Assembly: GCA_002964805.2 (NCBI GenBank) | Contig: PUDQ02000015.1 | Span: 186,001 to 250,000, forward strand | Source of the DNA: Trametes villosa | Lineage: Eukaryota > Basidiomycota > Agaricomycetes > Polyporales > Polyporaceae | Direction of reading: 5' to 3' | Length of the DNA: 64,000 bases | Part shown: positions 32,463 through 43,930 of the stretch, piece by piece | Numbering within the stretch: position 1 is the first letter of the stretch | Layout of the letters: each line of letters begins with the position of its first letter | Notes under the pieces: model-generated | Seen by the model: the letters and a program-made list of their open reading frames with translations, nothing else | Told to the model about the DNA's origin: nothing | Database searches by the model: none | Made by a program: the position numbers and the translations under genes

Positions 32463-35400
32463 ATGTCGTTCTCCAACCTCGCGAGGCGCTTTCGGCGATC
32501 CCGCTCGAAGGGGAGTAGCAGCTCGTCAGGAAACTCCCAGAGCGATGGGCCTCCTGGTTCGAGCAGCCGAGGCGGATCTGCACCCCCGCCGCTGCCTGTC
32601 GGCGGAGACACCTTCAACAGTAGTGACGCCGCGCAGACACGTATGGAGATGCCCACACCTCTACTCGCGCAGCCGCCCCCACCACTGACGATGCCGGAGC
32701 CGACGACGCCAGCAGCACCAGCACCAGCTGCAGCCAATCCCATGAATGGAGCGCTGACTGATCTGGCTCCCATGTATGCCCAGCTGGACGCTGGGCCATC
32801 TGTCTCCCGGAGCGAGAAGACCATGGATACGCTAGGTAAGATAAGACACGCCGTTGAAGACTGAAAGACTGACAAAATCTGGGGATAGGTGACAAAATCA
32901 ATGGCTTCGTTGGCAAAGCAAACGAGGGCATGTCTCTACTCAGCAACGTAGCGCCGGTCGTTGCAGCGATTGGGAAGACAGATTTCGCACAGAGTATCGA
33001 ACGCGGCATTCAGCACTTCACCGACGACATTCCATGGCTCATGAAAGGTCTTGATGAACTGGCCAGAATACACCCGGCGGTCACCGGTACGTTGGCAATG
33101 ACTTCCTTACGTGTATAGATGTGCTTATGTCGGTATTCAGTTGCGGTTCTGGCCTTCAAAGCCGTGTACGCGCTCGAGACTACCCGCCAAGAGAACGACC
33201 GCCGCGTCACGACCCTTTATGTCGAGATGAAAGACATGATGATGGTGATGATTCAGTACAGTTTCATATACTATCCGCAACATACTACCGCGATTGACAT
33301 ATGCTGAAGGCTCAAGGGGGTCGAGAATCGGACGCATATCGGGCTCGACGGCATGGTGCTCAAGGACCGCCTCGAGGTACTTGCCGAAAAGACCGCGAAG
33401 GACATCAAGGACTGCGCGAACGTCTGCGACACCTTCCTCAAGAAGCGTCTTCTCGTCAAGGTTCTCAAAGGTCCCGCCTGGGCTGAAAAACTGACAGCCT
33501 TCGTGAAGACGTTTTCCGAGCGCAAAGCGGACTTCCAGTTCGCTCTGGCGATGCACACCGCCAACTCTATCACGGACGTCAAGAAGCAGACTGTCGAGAT
33601 CGACGCTAAGTGCGCCCACCATGGTTGCCGGCATATACACCTCGCTCACAAGAATTTGCAGACTCGCAACCGTCATCGCACTCTTCGACCGTTTCGTCTC
33701 AGCAGAAGAACGGAAGCTCGTTGCGGAGATAGAGCGCGAGGGTGGTCCGGTGAAAGTGCGCCAGAGCGAGAAGTCGCTCAAGAACATTCTTGCTTTCGAT
33801 ATCTCGTTACGCAGTGCCCCGGTAGCAGAGAAGGAAGCCATTCCTGGCGCCACCGGGAGAGATAAGGCCGCTGCCGTCAAGCAACGCGAGACCATCTCGG
33901 GCCCTCCAGCTCCTCGAGACGGACATGCGACAACCAAGGACGGCGTGTCTCGGGGGAAGGACGGCGTCAAGGAGGCGTCGATCACGCTAGACGACCTGAA
34001 GTGGGAGCTCCGCGAGGACATCGACGAGGCTCTCGACCGTAACTTCGAAACCTTCATCGGCAAGTTCGAGCTCCAAGTCAGCCTACTACAAGTCGCGCTG
34101 GAGAGGTACATTCGTACCGAGAACGACCGCGTCATCGGAGCGGTAAAGGAGGCGGTAACGCAAGGGCCGCACATGAAGATCAGGCACCCTGTGAGTATCC
34201 TCGTTCGCTGACTATGGACGTTGAACTTACGTCGTTATGGGGCTATAGGAGCTGCGCAAAATCTGGCAGGACATGGTAAGCGCGTTGCGTTCACACTTAG
34301 ATAGTGGAATGCAGGGAGGCCTTACTACTTCTCTGTTCTACAGAACTGGCGCGGAAACGTCAAGGCCCGTCTGTTCGTCATGACGCTGCGAGACCATTAC
34401 CGGGACGTGATCGAGGACGCCCAGCATACCAGTAGTGGCAAGGAAGACATCATTAACGATGCTTGGACACTCGAGTACTTCGGGCCGTCGTGGCTTCAGC
34501 CGATGATGGATGCGTTCGACGATGACGCTTCGGGTTATGTGACTATCTCGGAAGTCAACAAGGTCATGGATCTGCAGCCTCCCTCGCTAGGTTGGAGGTG
34601 CGTCTGCAATCTGTCTCTCATACACGATGTGACTGACGAGGGTGGTTAGTGTTCCTCGGTGGCTCGCATACTGGGCTGCAGGTAAGGCACTTGCTGCCGA
34701 CAGCCCTTCTGTCAATCTATATACGGCCCTAACGCTTCGCTAGGCTGGGGACTCGCCGCAACGCAGTACGCGGCTGCAATCGACGACACGATACGCCATA
34801 TGCGTGACGCGCTACCCCGTATTCTCCCGCTGAACCGCAGCGCCGTCGACAAGTACCTCGCGGAGACGTGGCCCCCTTCCCTCGTCCTGACCGCCGGCGT
34901 CCAATGGAACGTTAACCCCGAGCTACTCGCGCGCTTCCAGGCGTACTTGGATTGGGAAGAAGAGGGCCTCCGTTCCAACCTGGAGCGCATCAAGTACCAC
35001 ATCGATGCTTCCGACACCCTGTCCCTGGTGCTCGGACCGCGAAAGCTGGAAAAGGTAATGCGTGCTCGTCTCTGCGTATGAGTTCTCTCCGTAACTGACG
35101 AATGGCTTAGTGCATCCTTCCTCTGCTGTCCTTGCTCTTACGGAATCACTACCAGAAGATCAAGGCCGCTCAAAGCTTCGTTCTTGCCGAATTGGAGCTC
35201 GAGAACGCGCAAAGGACCATGGAGACACTTTTTGCAGCTGTCAATAGCAGATATGTCGAACTGGAAGGTCAGCGCGCCGTGTATGAGGTATACTGCCAGA
35301 CGTTGACCTCTCGTTGATAGATCTGTTTACTGAACAAAAGCTCGACCCCGTGGAACACTTCAAGAAGTACGCTCGCGGCCTGGTTCGTTCCCTTTTTGAT

Positions 35401-37813
35401 GTAGCGATACTGTATAGCTGATGCAACCCTCGGCGCAGTTTGCCAATCATAGCTACACCGCAAACTTCTGGGGCGTAGATAATATGGGCAACTTCGCACA
35501 TCAACCGCCTTTGGAGGAGGCCCCGGAGGTCGATATTTCGGGTATCGAACAGGATACAGAAAGCGACCTCGACACCAGCCGGTACGACGCGGTCGATGAA
35601 GAGACCGAGGACGACCTTCTGGCCCCAATGCCCGTCAAGGCGGTGTAAGGAGACTCGGTTCCTCGTACTTCGCTGCCTGGACTCACGAGAATCCACAGAC
35701 TCGGTCTCTGGAATGGGTTCCCGTGGGAGGACTCCGTGTACCCAGCACGGGGGATGCTCTCCTTGCGATTCCACTACTCCCATGCCCAGGGCGAAGACTT
35801 CACGGGCTCTGGTGTCGAGTTCGACGGCGACCCCTACGTGATATCCGGAACCTGCGACGTCGACGACTCGGGCCAGATCACCGCGTTCTTCAGCATAACG
35901 TACGGGGACCTCATCATCTACTACTCCGCCCGCCTCGTCGACGAGTTCACGCTCGAAGGCTGGAGAGGGTACGAGCCCGGTCAGCTGGATGACTGGCAGT
36001 TCGTCTTCAAGAAGATCCCCGCCGAGCAGATGTTCTTCCGGCCTAGTCCTCCGGCGCTCAAGTCGAGCAACAAGGCGCGCGAACTGTGGCAGTACGCGAT
36101 TTCCGCCACCGTGCACGAGATCCGTCGGAAAAACTGGTCGTGGGCGTACTTCGTCCAGCGGCGGGATGCGCGCAGGCGGTATGTCGAGCTCTACCGCCAG
36201 TCGTACGGCCGCCCGAACCCGAACGTCGACGAGGATTGGCATTTCGCCCGGTCACGCTGCACAGCACCGGATCTTCGCTTCTATTCCAGCCTCGCGGAGC
36301 GTTTCAACCGGGTTTTCCCCTTCCACCAGTGCGTATTCTTGCCAGTAGATATGGTTGAGGCGTTGCTAACCGGCATTTACGTTCAGGGGTCGGTGGTGCG
36401 ATAACATGGAATGTTGGGCGGTCATCGGGGGTGCACGCCTGATATGCCTGGACTGTGTTGTCGCCTCTAGCGACTTCTACCTCCGCGTCAACTTCTGCGA
36501 CGATCCGCGGTGCTACGACGTCACGCTCCAAATCATCGGCCCCGACGAGCAACACCACCACCCCGGTCACGACTTGGTCAAAGTCCGGACCATTATCCAG
36601 AACCCTGCGATGGCCGAGCTCTTTTTCCTGGCCCAACGCGGCTTAGACCACTACCGTGAGGGCATCTATCCTCCGAACCCGCCGTCGGATGATCAAGACG
36701 ACGTCGACCAGGCCACTGGTGAAGGCGATGAACGACCATGCGTCGCAGGCGAAGAGCAGGTTGAGACTCCAGAGGCCCACCAGTCCGAGGCACAGGATCT
36801 AGCGTCGGATGGAGATCGGTCGGCCGGAGGCGGTTCAGCTCCTCAGCGAGAGGGCGAGATCCCTTCAGGCGTACAACAGGAACAACCACCCAACCCGAGA
36901 GCTGGCGACATCCTCGAGCCTGCTGCCGCCGCCGCCGCAAAACCAGCTCACACTGCCATACCCGATCCGGCGGAGAGCTCCGTCACAGGTGTTGTCGGAA
37001 CAAGCCACGAAAGTAGGTCACCCACCCCAAACCCACCGGAACCCAGCACCGTCGTTCTCGATCCGCCGAACGACTCCCAAGAGCCCGCAGAGCTACCATC
37101 TGACGATGTGCAAGCGGATGGAAACAACTCCGTCACGGAGGGCTCTATTTCCCCACAGGATTTCAAGTGTAGGGTTTGCAACGACCCCGTGTATGTCGGC
37201 AGATGTTGGTTCTGCCTCGAATGCTGGGGTACGTTCCTGAGCATGTACTGGCGCTCTGACTGCGGGAATGCACAGACTGACCGTGCATGTAGACTACGTC
37301 TGCAACGACTGCGATTCGCAGTGTCGAATACGCTGTTGCGCTTGCGAGAAGGCGTTTCCTCAGGCCGAGTGGTACAGCGGGATTCGAGCGAGTGCGTCTC
37401 ATTTGTAAAATGCTGAGGGCTTTCGGAATACTGACGCAAATCCACCCTCAGGTGATTTCATCTGCGTAATGTGCTCTGCGAAGGGCGTCAAGGAGCCACC
37501 GGACGCCTCGTCGGATCCTGGGCAGTGGCACGTTTCGACGCATCCTCTCGTTCAGTGCAAATACCCGGTACCAGACCCGCCGAAGGACCCGCCAGAGGAG
37601 GTCCAGCTGACCACCGAGCACCGCCTCGCCAGCCTGGAGGAGAGGATGGCCGCGATGGACGCCAAGCTCGAGCACCTGCAGGAGCATCTTGCGCAGCTGG
37701 AGAAGACACAGACCGACATGCAGCAGGTGATCCTCTCCCGGCTGGACGAGACGTTGTTGAGGGTTGTAGGTAGGGTGATGAACGAGCGGGCCCAGTCGGA
37801 TCCGACGTCATAG
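32463..37813 (+). CDS. Large multidomain protein: helical N-terminus, EF-hand, ZZ-like zinc fingers, coiled coil
   Basis: Sixteen exons splice in phase to about 1,500 residues. After a Ser/Pro-rich N-terminus (about 120 residues) comes a long helical region with VAVLAFKAVYALETTRQEND, KDIKDCANVCDTFLKKRLL and AWAEKLTAFVKTFSERKADF. It resembles helical N-terminal regions of Agaricomycete NACHT/STAND-like proteins, but no NTPase follows. At about 34510-34560 a canonical EF-hand loop is present (DDDASGYVTISE, with ligands at 1, 3, 5, 7, 9 and 12). Further on is a beta-rich segment (DFTGSGVEFDGDPYVISGT, ITAFFSITYG). Cysteine-rich ZZ-like modules follow: CDNMECWAVIGGARLICLDC (about 36395-36460) and CRVCNDPVYVGRCWFCLECW plus several further Cys pairs (37170-37470). 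A coiled coil ends the protein. The function is unknown. Calcium binding is likely, and protein interaction through the fingers is an inference. No break was found. Confidence 0.85.
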
Positions 37814-39098
37814 TCTCTTGTCATAACTCATCATAGCAATGCCTGTAATGGATCTAAGGACGTAGCAATGAAGACATTCTTACACCAAGGGATTCAGACG
37901 ATAACAGCCGTTTGAGGATGTCACGGTTCCTGGCTAGCTATTAAATAGGCTCGCTGCTCCGTAGTTCGTCATATGTGTTGTTAGATCAATGTCGGGTTTA
38001 CGTACCTACGTACGTATTCGCCTTCAGGTTTTGAGTGGATGGCATCGTTTAGAACGAGGAAAGATGATGTAATACAAAGTGGCCACTGCTTCGAGTGCGT
38101 CGAGGACGAGAGCGACGATGCCGATCGTCCAATTCGCCCATGGCCGGACTTCAATCTCGTCTCGTCTCCGATGCTACGGTCGCGCCGGAACCTGTAGGCG
38201 CTTACACATTGTACCTGTCGTCTGCATCTCCACCACTGTCTGTTACACGTCGGCCGTTGAGGCATGAGGTCTAGTATGAAGGCTGTACTCATAGATTGCC
38301 GCCATTAAGGCCGTTATTCACGAACATGCACTCTATCAGCCAAGGTCCAGATTTCAAAGCCGAGCGCTGCACTAAGTACTACGACACTGCGAGCGAGGGA
38401 CCATTCAGTGAGCCTGTGAGTAATCTCGTTGCATCTACAATCTGCTCTTCCATCATGTCAACTCTCATAGTTCAGTGCAATGCCGTACTTACCGTCATCA
38501 TTAGGACGAGTTGAAACTCAAAATTTTCACGATTTGTTGCGCTGTGTCTGATTGAATTTCGCAGCTAGGATCGTGTGCTCTGCCGGCCGTCGTGACGCTG
38601 TCTTCCTGCCGAGACCTCGAGAAGCGGGGGAATCGCTGCCAGGGTGTCGCGCAGCTGACAGTACGTTGATTAACTCCTGTCACCAAGTTGCTTGCAAGCG
38701 GAACGAGTGCAGGATAACGCATACCGATTACAGACCTCAGTTTGCATTCCAGCATCCCTTGGACTGTCAGCGTAACACCCAGTCAATAGCTCAAGTGGCA
38801 AAACCCGGTGTACTCATACTACTCCTCCCGCTACCAGGAACTACCAGAAGCCCAAGTAAGAGAGGACATAATGACTGCTCAGGCACACGTTGTCAGCATG
38901 GCTAACCAGCGTCTCGCAGAAGAGGTCTCCTCGCGGGTGCGTATGCGGATATAAGAAGCGTGTACGTGAACGATGGGGCCTGCTGCGCGACCACGAAGGC
39001 CAGTTAGTACATAAGGCACGTCATTTCGACCGCTTCAAGGACGGTCTTCTATCGCCGTTCGCCTGGATGCTCAGCTCGCCGTTCAGAAGCCTCGCACC
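37814..39098. other. Intergenic, 1.3 kb
   Basis: Contains the 3' flank of the EF-hand/ZZ gene and the 5' flank of the membrane protein gene. Small frames (38296-38514 and 38552-38905 on the plus strand) have no recognisable features. A 5' exon of the membrane protein could hide near 38890-39090, but I could not support one. Confidence 0.4.
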
Positions 39099-40280
39099 AT
39101 GACCACCTCGGGTACTCGCGTTGATGTTGACGACAGCGACGCCCGAATCCTCTACTCGGATGACTGGAGTCAGGTTGTGTCACCGAATGCCTTCGATCGC
39201 ACTCTTCACTACGCCCTGCAAGAGGGTTCCATGGCAGCCTCGCTGACGTTCAACGGTATGTCTTCCCACAAACTCTCGCTATACTGGTGTCGGCTACATA
39301 TTGCCACAGGGACGATGGCCAGCATCATGGGCTGCGCAGGCGACGTACGCACGCTGGGGGTGCCGTCGATATCGGTCCTCATTGACGGAACAAACTACAA
39401 CGCCAACGTCATCCCTGTACCCGCCCGCCCAGGGCCCACCGTTTACAACGTCACGCGCTTCACCTTGCCGACCCTCACTCCCGGAGAACACACGGTCGTG
39501 CTCACCAATCTGAACGCAACCTCGCCGAACATTTTCGTGTTCGACCGATTCTGGTATATCGCGGCGGATGTTTTAGAACCAAGCCCGAGCGGCGGCCAGT
39601 CTACTACGTGAGTCGCATCCGTCCATGTCGCCGCGACGCGGAGTTCACTGGGGCTTCCCAGGACGAATACCGCCCTTCCGTCTTCCAATACCAGTACAGT
39701 GGCGCCTGCCAAGAGCGGTGGTCAGAACAGCCGCGCCATCATAGGCGGCGCGGTGGGCGGAACAGTGGCGCTGCTCCTGGCGGGTCTCGCCCTCGTCTGC
39801 TTCATCAGGCGCAGGTCCCACCGACGTGCAAGGGGCATCGGTATGTACTTAAAATGCCGCCCATAGGATATCGAACGCTAATGCTTTGCCATACCCCATT
39901 CAGACAACGATGTGGCGTATGCGCCCGCCATGATGGGGCACAGGCCACAGCTCGTTCCAGTAGGAGTCGCTGTTCATCAGGGAACCTCTGCCATGGTCAC
40001 TGGTGGACTGGTTCCCACACATCAAGCACACGAGCCAGGCGACCTATCCGCGCCGGCGTCAGAATCTGGGCTCATGTGCCTGCAGCAATCCCGCCGGACA
40101 TCCTCACACTCGCCAACGCACGCGGCGCATATGCCTCGGACAAAACAGTCGGCGGAGTCCTTCCCGAAAGCATCGTACAACCCTTCGGCCAACGCCGACG
40201 TCCCGACACTCGACAATTCTCGCTCGCGCGACGGGGACGAAGATCCTCTCCCCCCGTACATTGGTAGGGATAGGGCCTGA
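39099..40280 (+). CDS. Single-pass membrane protein with beta-type ectodomain
   Basis: Four exons (introns about 39254-39308, 39609-39660 and 39842-39904) give about 335 residues. The first 165 or so contain the pattern of a widespread Agaricomycete ectodomain: VDVDDSDARILYSDDWSQ, LTFNGTMASIMGCAGD, SISVLIDGTNY, LTPGEHTVVLTNLNA and FVFDRFWYIA, with Asn-glycosylation sites such as NGT and NAT. A Ser/Thr-rich stalk leads to one membrane helix, AIIGGAVGGTVALLLAGLAL, a stop-transfer cluster RRRSHRRARG, and a cytosolic tail with Pro/Ser-rich sequence ending PPYIGRDRA. No cleavable signal peptide is visible at the chosen start, so either the helix acts as a reverse anchor or a 5' exon is missing. 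The function is unknown; a surface sensor or adhesion role would be inference. Confidence 0.8.
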
Positions 40281-40896
40281 CACCGTAATCTTGGATAGTT
40301 CGACCCTCAATCGTTCATACCTGCTCGAACACGTTCTCCAGATACAATTGGATATTCTTACCATGTATACGCATAGTATATCAGGCCGAGATACTCGTCG
40401 CGCCTTCGTCTTCCGAGTCGGTATGCGGTTCTTACCTCTGCCATTGGCGGTGGACACTGGAGCTCACCGGCCTAGGTAGCCACCAATGCGGCCGCACATG
40501 CGGCACCTTTACAGTTTCTCATTTGAACATTGACAAGCGGTGTTTGCTTGCGAATACTGCAAGTGCGCATGCGAGAAACTTGCGATGACGGTAGGGCATA
40601 GTGCGGTATCGAGCGCGGGCGTGCGTGCCTATATATGTACGTGTGCATCTGCAGGGTATCTATTGACTGAGCAAGCGACGGGCTCGGAAGAGTGTGTGAT
40701 ATCGATACGGACAGTGTATACGCAATACGTACGGCTGTCCCGGGGCCAGCGCGGAGGCGGCCGGACGCTATTAGGGGGGAGGGGTTGGTAAGGGAGGTAC
40801 ATACAGGCTAAGAGACTAATATTATCCAAGACCACCATCAGGAGAGCAGACCAGCTTTTCACCACCGCACGGGCGCGCGCGTGCGCCAGAGACATA
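40281..40896. other. Convergent 3' intergenic region
   Basis: About 600 bases between the stop codons of the membrane protein and the disordered protein gene. Nothing else is seen. Confidence 0.45.
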
Positions 40897-43857
40897 TTAT
40901 AGATCGTCGAACTCGTGTACAGACGCGCCCTCGACATCGGGGTGCTCCGAGAGCAGCCCGACATCCCCGATGTGCAGCGTCCCGCCCGCGCGTGCACTGC
41001 GCTCGAGCAGGTCCTCCCACTTCGCTGCCTTCTCGCGCTCAGACAGGCGCGCACGCGGGCTCTCGAGCTCGCGGAACGTGAGCGGTGACTTCTTCGACGC
41101 CGCGGAGGAGGGTGAGGTGAGGGAGGCGGTCGAGGGTGACGTCACGGGAGAGGAACTTGCGTACACCTGCCGCGCAGTTGATGCGTAGCTCAGCGCGCCC
41201 GTGGAGGGGCTGCGCGCGAGGTTCACGTCGACGCGGACGGGTGGCGGACCACGCGGCGTCGCGGGTGAGCGCGGCATTGTCGCGGACATCGACTGCGAGC
41301 GGGGAGGAACGTCGACGTTCGGCGGAGGCATCCGGCGCGAGCTGCGCTTCGGGCGCGGTGGTGGCTCCTTCATGCCGAACTCCGCCAGGGGAGGCGGCTG
41401 CGAGGAGGTGGGAAGATGGGTGGTTTCATCCGAAGGACTGAAGGAGGTGCTCATAGGAGAGACAGACGACCCTTCGTGGGTCGCCCGACGCGGAGGAAGG
41501 GGCAGCGACGGTACAGTGCCATCGAGAGGAGATGGGTGCTGTATGCGCTCCTCGACCGGCGCGGACTGCGAGCGGCTCGACTTGCGTGACCGCCTGCTTG
41601 GGGTAGGCGTGCCCTGCTCCGAAGCCTTCGCCATCCGCGACAGCTCCCCGGGCGGCACGATGTACTGCCCGAGGTTCTTCGGCATGGGTGGGAGTTCCTC
41701 GCCCAGAGAGGAGAACGACGAGCGCGTCGACGGGGTGTGGTTGTGATTGTGGCTGAAGAACCCGGAGGAGGCGACTTCGGACGACACCGGAGATGACGAA
41801 CGCGTCCGCGTGCTGGGGCGCTGGCCCAAACTTGCCCGGCTCTTCGTGGTGTTTCCCGTGGACGGGCGGCCAGCCGTGCCCGTGCTAGGGCGGGAGGATG
41901 AAGACGACGCCTTCGTGGACGGCACCGACGGGCGGACGCCCGACAACGACGTGCGCGACTGCATGAACCGCCGTAGCAACACACCGTTCTCGCTGACGTC
42001 ACCGTTCGCAGTGTGTGGGATCTCCATCGTCGTGCGGGATGTCGCAGTTGCGGCTTTGGTGATACCCTGCGGGAGCGCAGGGACGGGCGGCGGTGGCTCG
42101 TCGCTCTGCGTATACTTCTCGCGAAGCCCGCCAGTGCTGATGCGCTTCATGAGCTTCGACCACATCCCACCGGGAGAGAGCTCCTCTTTCGTCTTCGACT
42201 TCGACGCGCGCGAGCTCCGCCCGTCTTCTTGCGGGGACGGACTCCCAGCGGGCGGGCTGCCCTTCGGGACGGGCGATCCGCGTGGGCTTCTGCTTCGCTC
42301 TTCCATGCGCGTGTCCAGCGGCAAGGGTTTGCGCGGGACTTTGTGTCTTGTAGGGCTGTCGCGGCCGTCGTAGGGTACCCAGTCGTCCGCGCACTTGGCG
42401 CGTGCTATAGGGTCCCGGACCTCCTTCTCCCGCTTCATCGACTCGGCCACACGTTTGAACGAGCCCGACACCTTCCGCGAAAGACTCCGAGTCGGCGCGG
42501 GTCTTGGCATCGCCGCCACGGTAGCCCGCCGCTCCCAGCCACCAACATGCCAGTCGTCGTCCACAGGGCTCCCGACCGCTACCAACCGCCCGGTCGGGCT
42601 CCCGAAGACGGTATAGTACGGCTCCCCGCCTTCTTCGTCGTCATCGCCCGAAGGACTCTGTGCGTGTGGTTGTGGGCTGGCGCGTATCGAGGTATTGGCC
42701 GAAGGCGGCCTATATGCGTCGTTGAACGACGCCGTTTCAGCTAGCTCCTCGCGACGCTGTTCCTGCTGCTTGTACGCGAGCGCGACCGCACCTGCGGGCG
42801 TCAAACCCGCCGGATAATGCGGCTGTTTCCGCGACGCAGTCGAGAGCGACATTTTGCGAGGCAGAGTCGCAGCACGATCAGGAGCAGGCGACGTCGTTGG
42901 CCGGGCAGACAGAGAGGTAGTAAGGCGCTGCGAGCGAGGAGGGTGTTGGGAGACTGTGGACCGGGGCGCCTGATAGCTCTCCTCGGTGGGGACCTGGAAG
43001 TGCCCCGCAGTCGGCGTGCTGGGATTTGAGCGCGAGCTCGGGCGTCGACGGAGGACGTTACGAGACGATTTGGACGGCTGGCCGTCGCTCGTCCCCGGTC
43101 TGCGCTCCGGTATCGGACCTTGGACCGCACGGGTGGTGGTGTTTGACCGTAGCCCTGACGTATTGACCTGAAGAGGCAGTTTCTCCCGCGACGGGCTGGC
43201 GCGGACGCTCTGCAACGGCGGTGGCCGAACAACGGGTTCGCTGGGTCGGCGGAAGCGACTCGACGACGCCGACATGGAGTGTTCCGAGTCGGAGGGCAGG
43301 GACACCATCGACGAGGCGGAAGCGCTTTGCTTTGCCGGCTTGCTCATGAGCCGTTTGAAGTCTAGATGCCCGCTAGCGTCTCGGTCACCGAACGCGGACG
43401 TCTTCAAGGGACTGGTGGAGGAAAAGGAGCGGGAAGTGTGTAGAGTACGCGCAGGGGGGACGGGGCTGTGACGCGAGAGGGAACCAGAGCCCGAAGCGTA
43501 TGCTTGCGGGGATATGCTGGAAGAAGGAAAGGGATGGTCTCGCGACCGAGCGCGGGGAGACAAACGTGAAGGCGAGCCTGAGTCTGACAGCGAGCCCGAG
43601 CCGAGGAGCGACCCAGCAGACGGGATGGACACACTGAGGAAGTCTGGCGTAGCGGAGGAGGTGTTGAAGTCCCCAACGTCCGACAGCCACGAGCTCTGGT
43701 GAGGCATTGAGGCAGAGGGGACGGGCACGCGACGCGACGAGCGCTGCGTCGCAGGCGCGGGAGGGCGAGAGGACTGTGAGCTACTCATTTTCATGTGGGA
43801 GCCGTCCATCGTACGAGGGTGGTTTGCTGTTCGTGGGTAGTCGTATTGCGTCGACAT
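40897..43857 (-). CDS. Ser/Pro-rich, probably disordered protein, 986 residues
   Basis: One uninterrupted coding exon runs from the ATG at 43857 (MSTQYDYPRT) to TAA at 40897-40899. The sequence is dominated by Ser, Pro, Arg and Thr with many SP and RxxS sites typical of phosphorylated scaffolds. Islands of order include EPYYTVFGSPTGRLVAVG, WHVGGWERRATVA, KVSGSFKRVAESMKREKEV and a C-terminal acidic and helical block with AKWEDLLERSARAGGTLHIG ending EFDDL. The block at the end may be a short conserved motif. Ten bases before the ATG lies the acceptor of a likely 63-bp 5' UTR intron (43868-43930), so the longer reading from a non-ATG codon further upstream is not favoured. No known family is recognised. 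Confidence 0.8.
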   Translation of the reverse strand: MSTQYDYPRTANHPRTMDGSHMKMSSSQSSRPPAPATQRSSRRVPVPSASMPHQSSWLSDVGDFNTSSATPDFLSVSIPSAGSLLGSGSLSDSGSPSRLSPRARSRDHPFPSSSISPQAYASGSGSLSRHSPVPPARTLHTSRSFSSTSPLKTSAFGDRDASGHLDFKRLMSKPAKQSASASSMVSLPSDSEHSMSASSSRFRRPSEPVVRPPPLQSVRASPSREKLPLQVNTSGLRSNTTTRAVQGPIPERRPGTSDGQPSKSSRNVLRRRPSSRSNPSTPTAGHFQVPTEESYQAPRSTVSQHPPRSQRLTTSLSARPTTSPAPDRAATLPRKMSLSTASRKQPHYPAGLTPAGAVALAYKQQEQRREELAETASFNDAYRPPSANTSIRASPQPHAQSPSGDDDEEGGEPYYTVFGSPTGRLVAVGSPVDDDWHVGGWERRATVAAMPRPAPTRSLSRKVSGSFKRVAESMKREKEVRDPIARAKCADDWVPYDGRDSPTRHKVPRKPLPLDTRMEERSRSPRGSPVPKGSPPAGSPSPQEDGRSSRASKSKTKEELSPGGMWSKLMKRISTGGLREKYTQSDEPPPPVPALPQGITKAATATSRTTMEIPHTANGDVSENGVLLRRFMQSRTSLSGVRPSVPSTKASSSSSRPSTGTAGRPSTGNTTKSRASLGQRPSTRTRSSSPVSSEVASSGFFSHNHNHTPSTRSSFSSLGEELPPMPKNLGQYIVPPGELSRMAKASEQGTPTPSRRSRKSSRSQSAPVEERIQHPSPLDGTVPSLPLPPRRATHEGSSVSPMSTSFSPSDETTHLPTSSQPPPLAEFGMKEPPPRPKRSSRRMPPPNVDVPPRSQSMSATMPRSPATPRGPPPVRVDVNLARSPSTGALSYASTARQVYASSSPVTSPSTASLTSPSSAASKKSPLTFRELESPRARLSEREKAAKWEDLLERSARAGGTLHIGDVGLLSEHPDVEGASVHEFDDL

Positions 43858-43867
43858 GCCGCGGGGG

Positions 43868-43930
43868 CTGGAGGGGTAGGTAAGTGGCTGTCGCGCGCGC
43901 CACGGCGCAGGCGGTCGGAGCAGCACTCAC
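43868..43930 (-). other. Likely 5' UTR intron of the disordered-protein gene
   Basis: On the minus strand the stretch starts gtgagtgctg and ends ctccag, 63 bp, a normal size for this genome. Its removal leaves the ATG at 43857 as the first start after the splice. No transcript evidence is available. Confidence 0.55.

Noticed and set aside
33137..34174. 345-codon minus-strand frame
   Set aside because: Antisense to exons of the EF-hand/ZZ gene, with no domain features of its own.
35241..36242. 333-codon minus-strand frame
   Set aside because: Antisense to the beta-rich part of the EF-hand/ZZ gene. The sense strand splices coherently.
43858..43926. N-terminal extension of the 986-residue protein from a non-ATG codon
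   Set aside because: The extension lies over a good donor/acceptor pair, best read as a 5' UTR intron, and the first ATG is at 43857.
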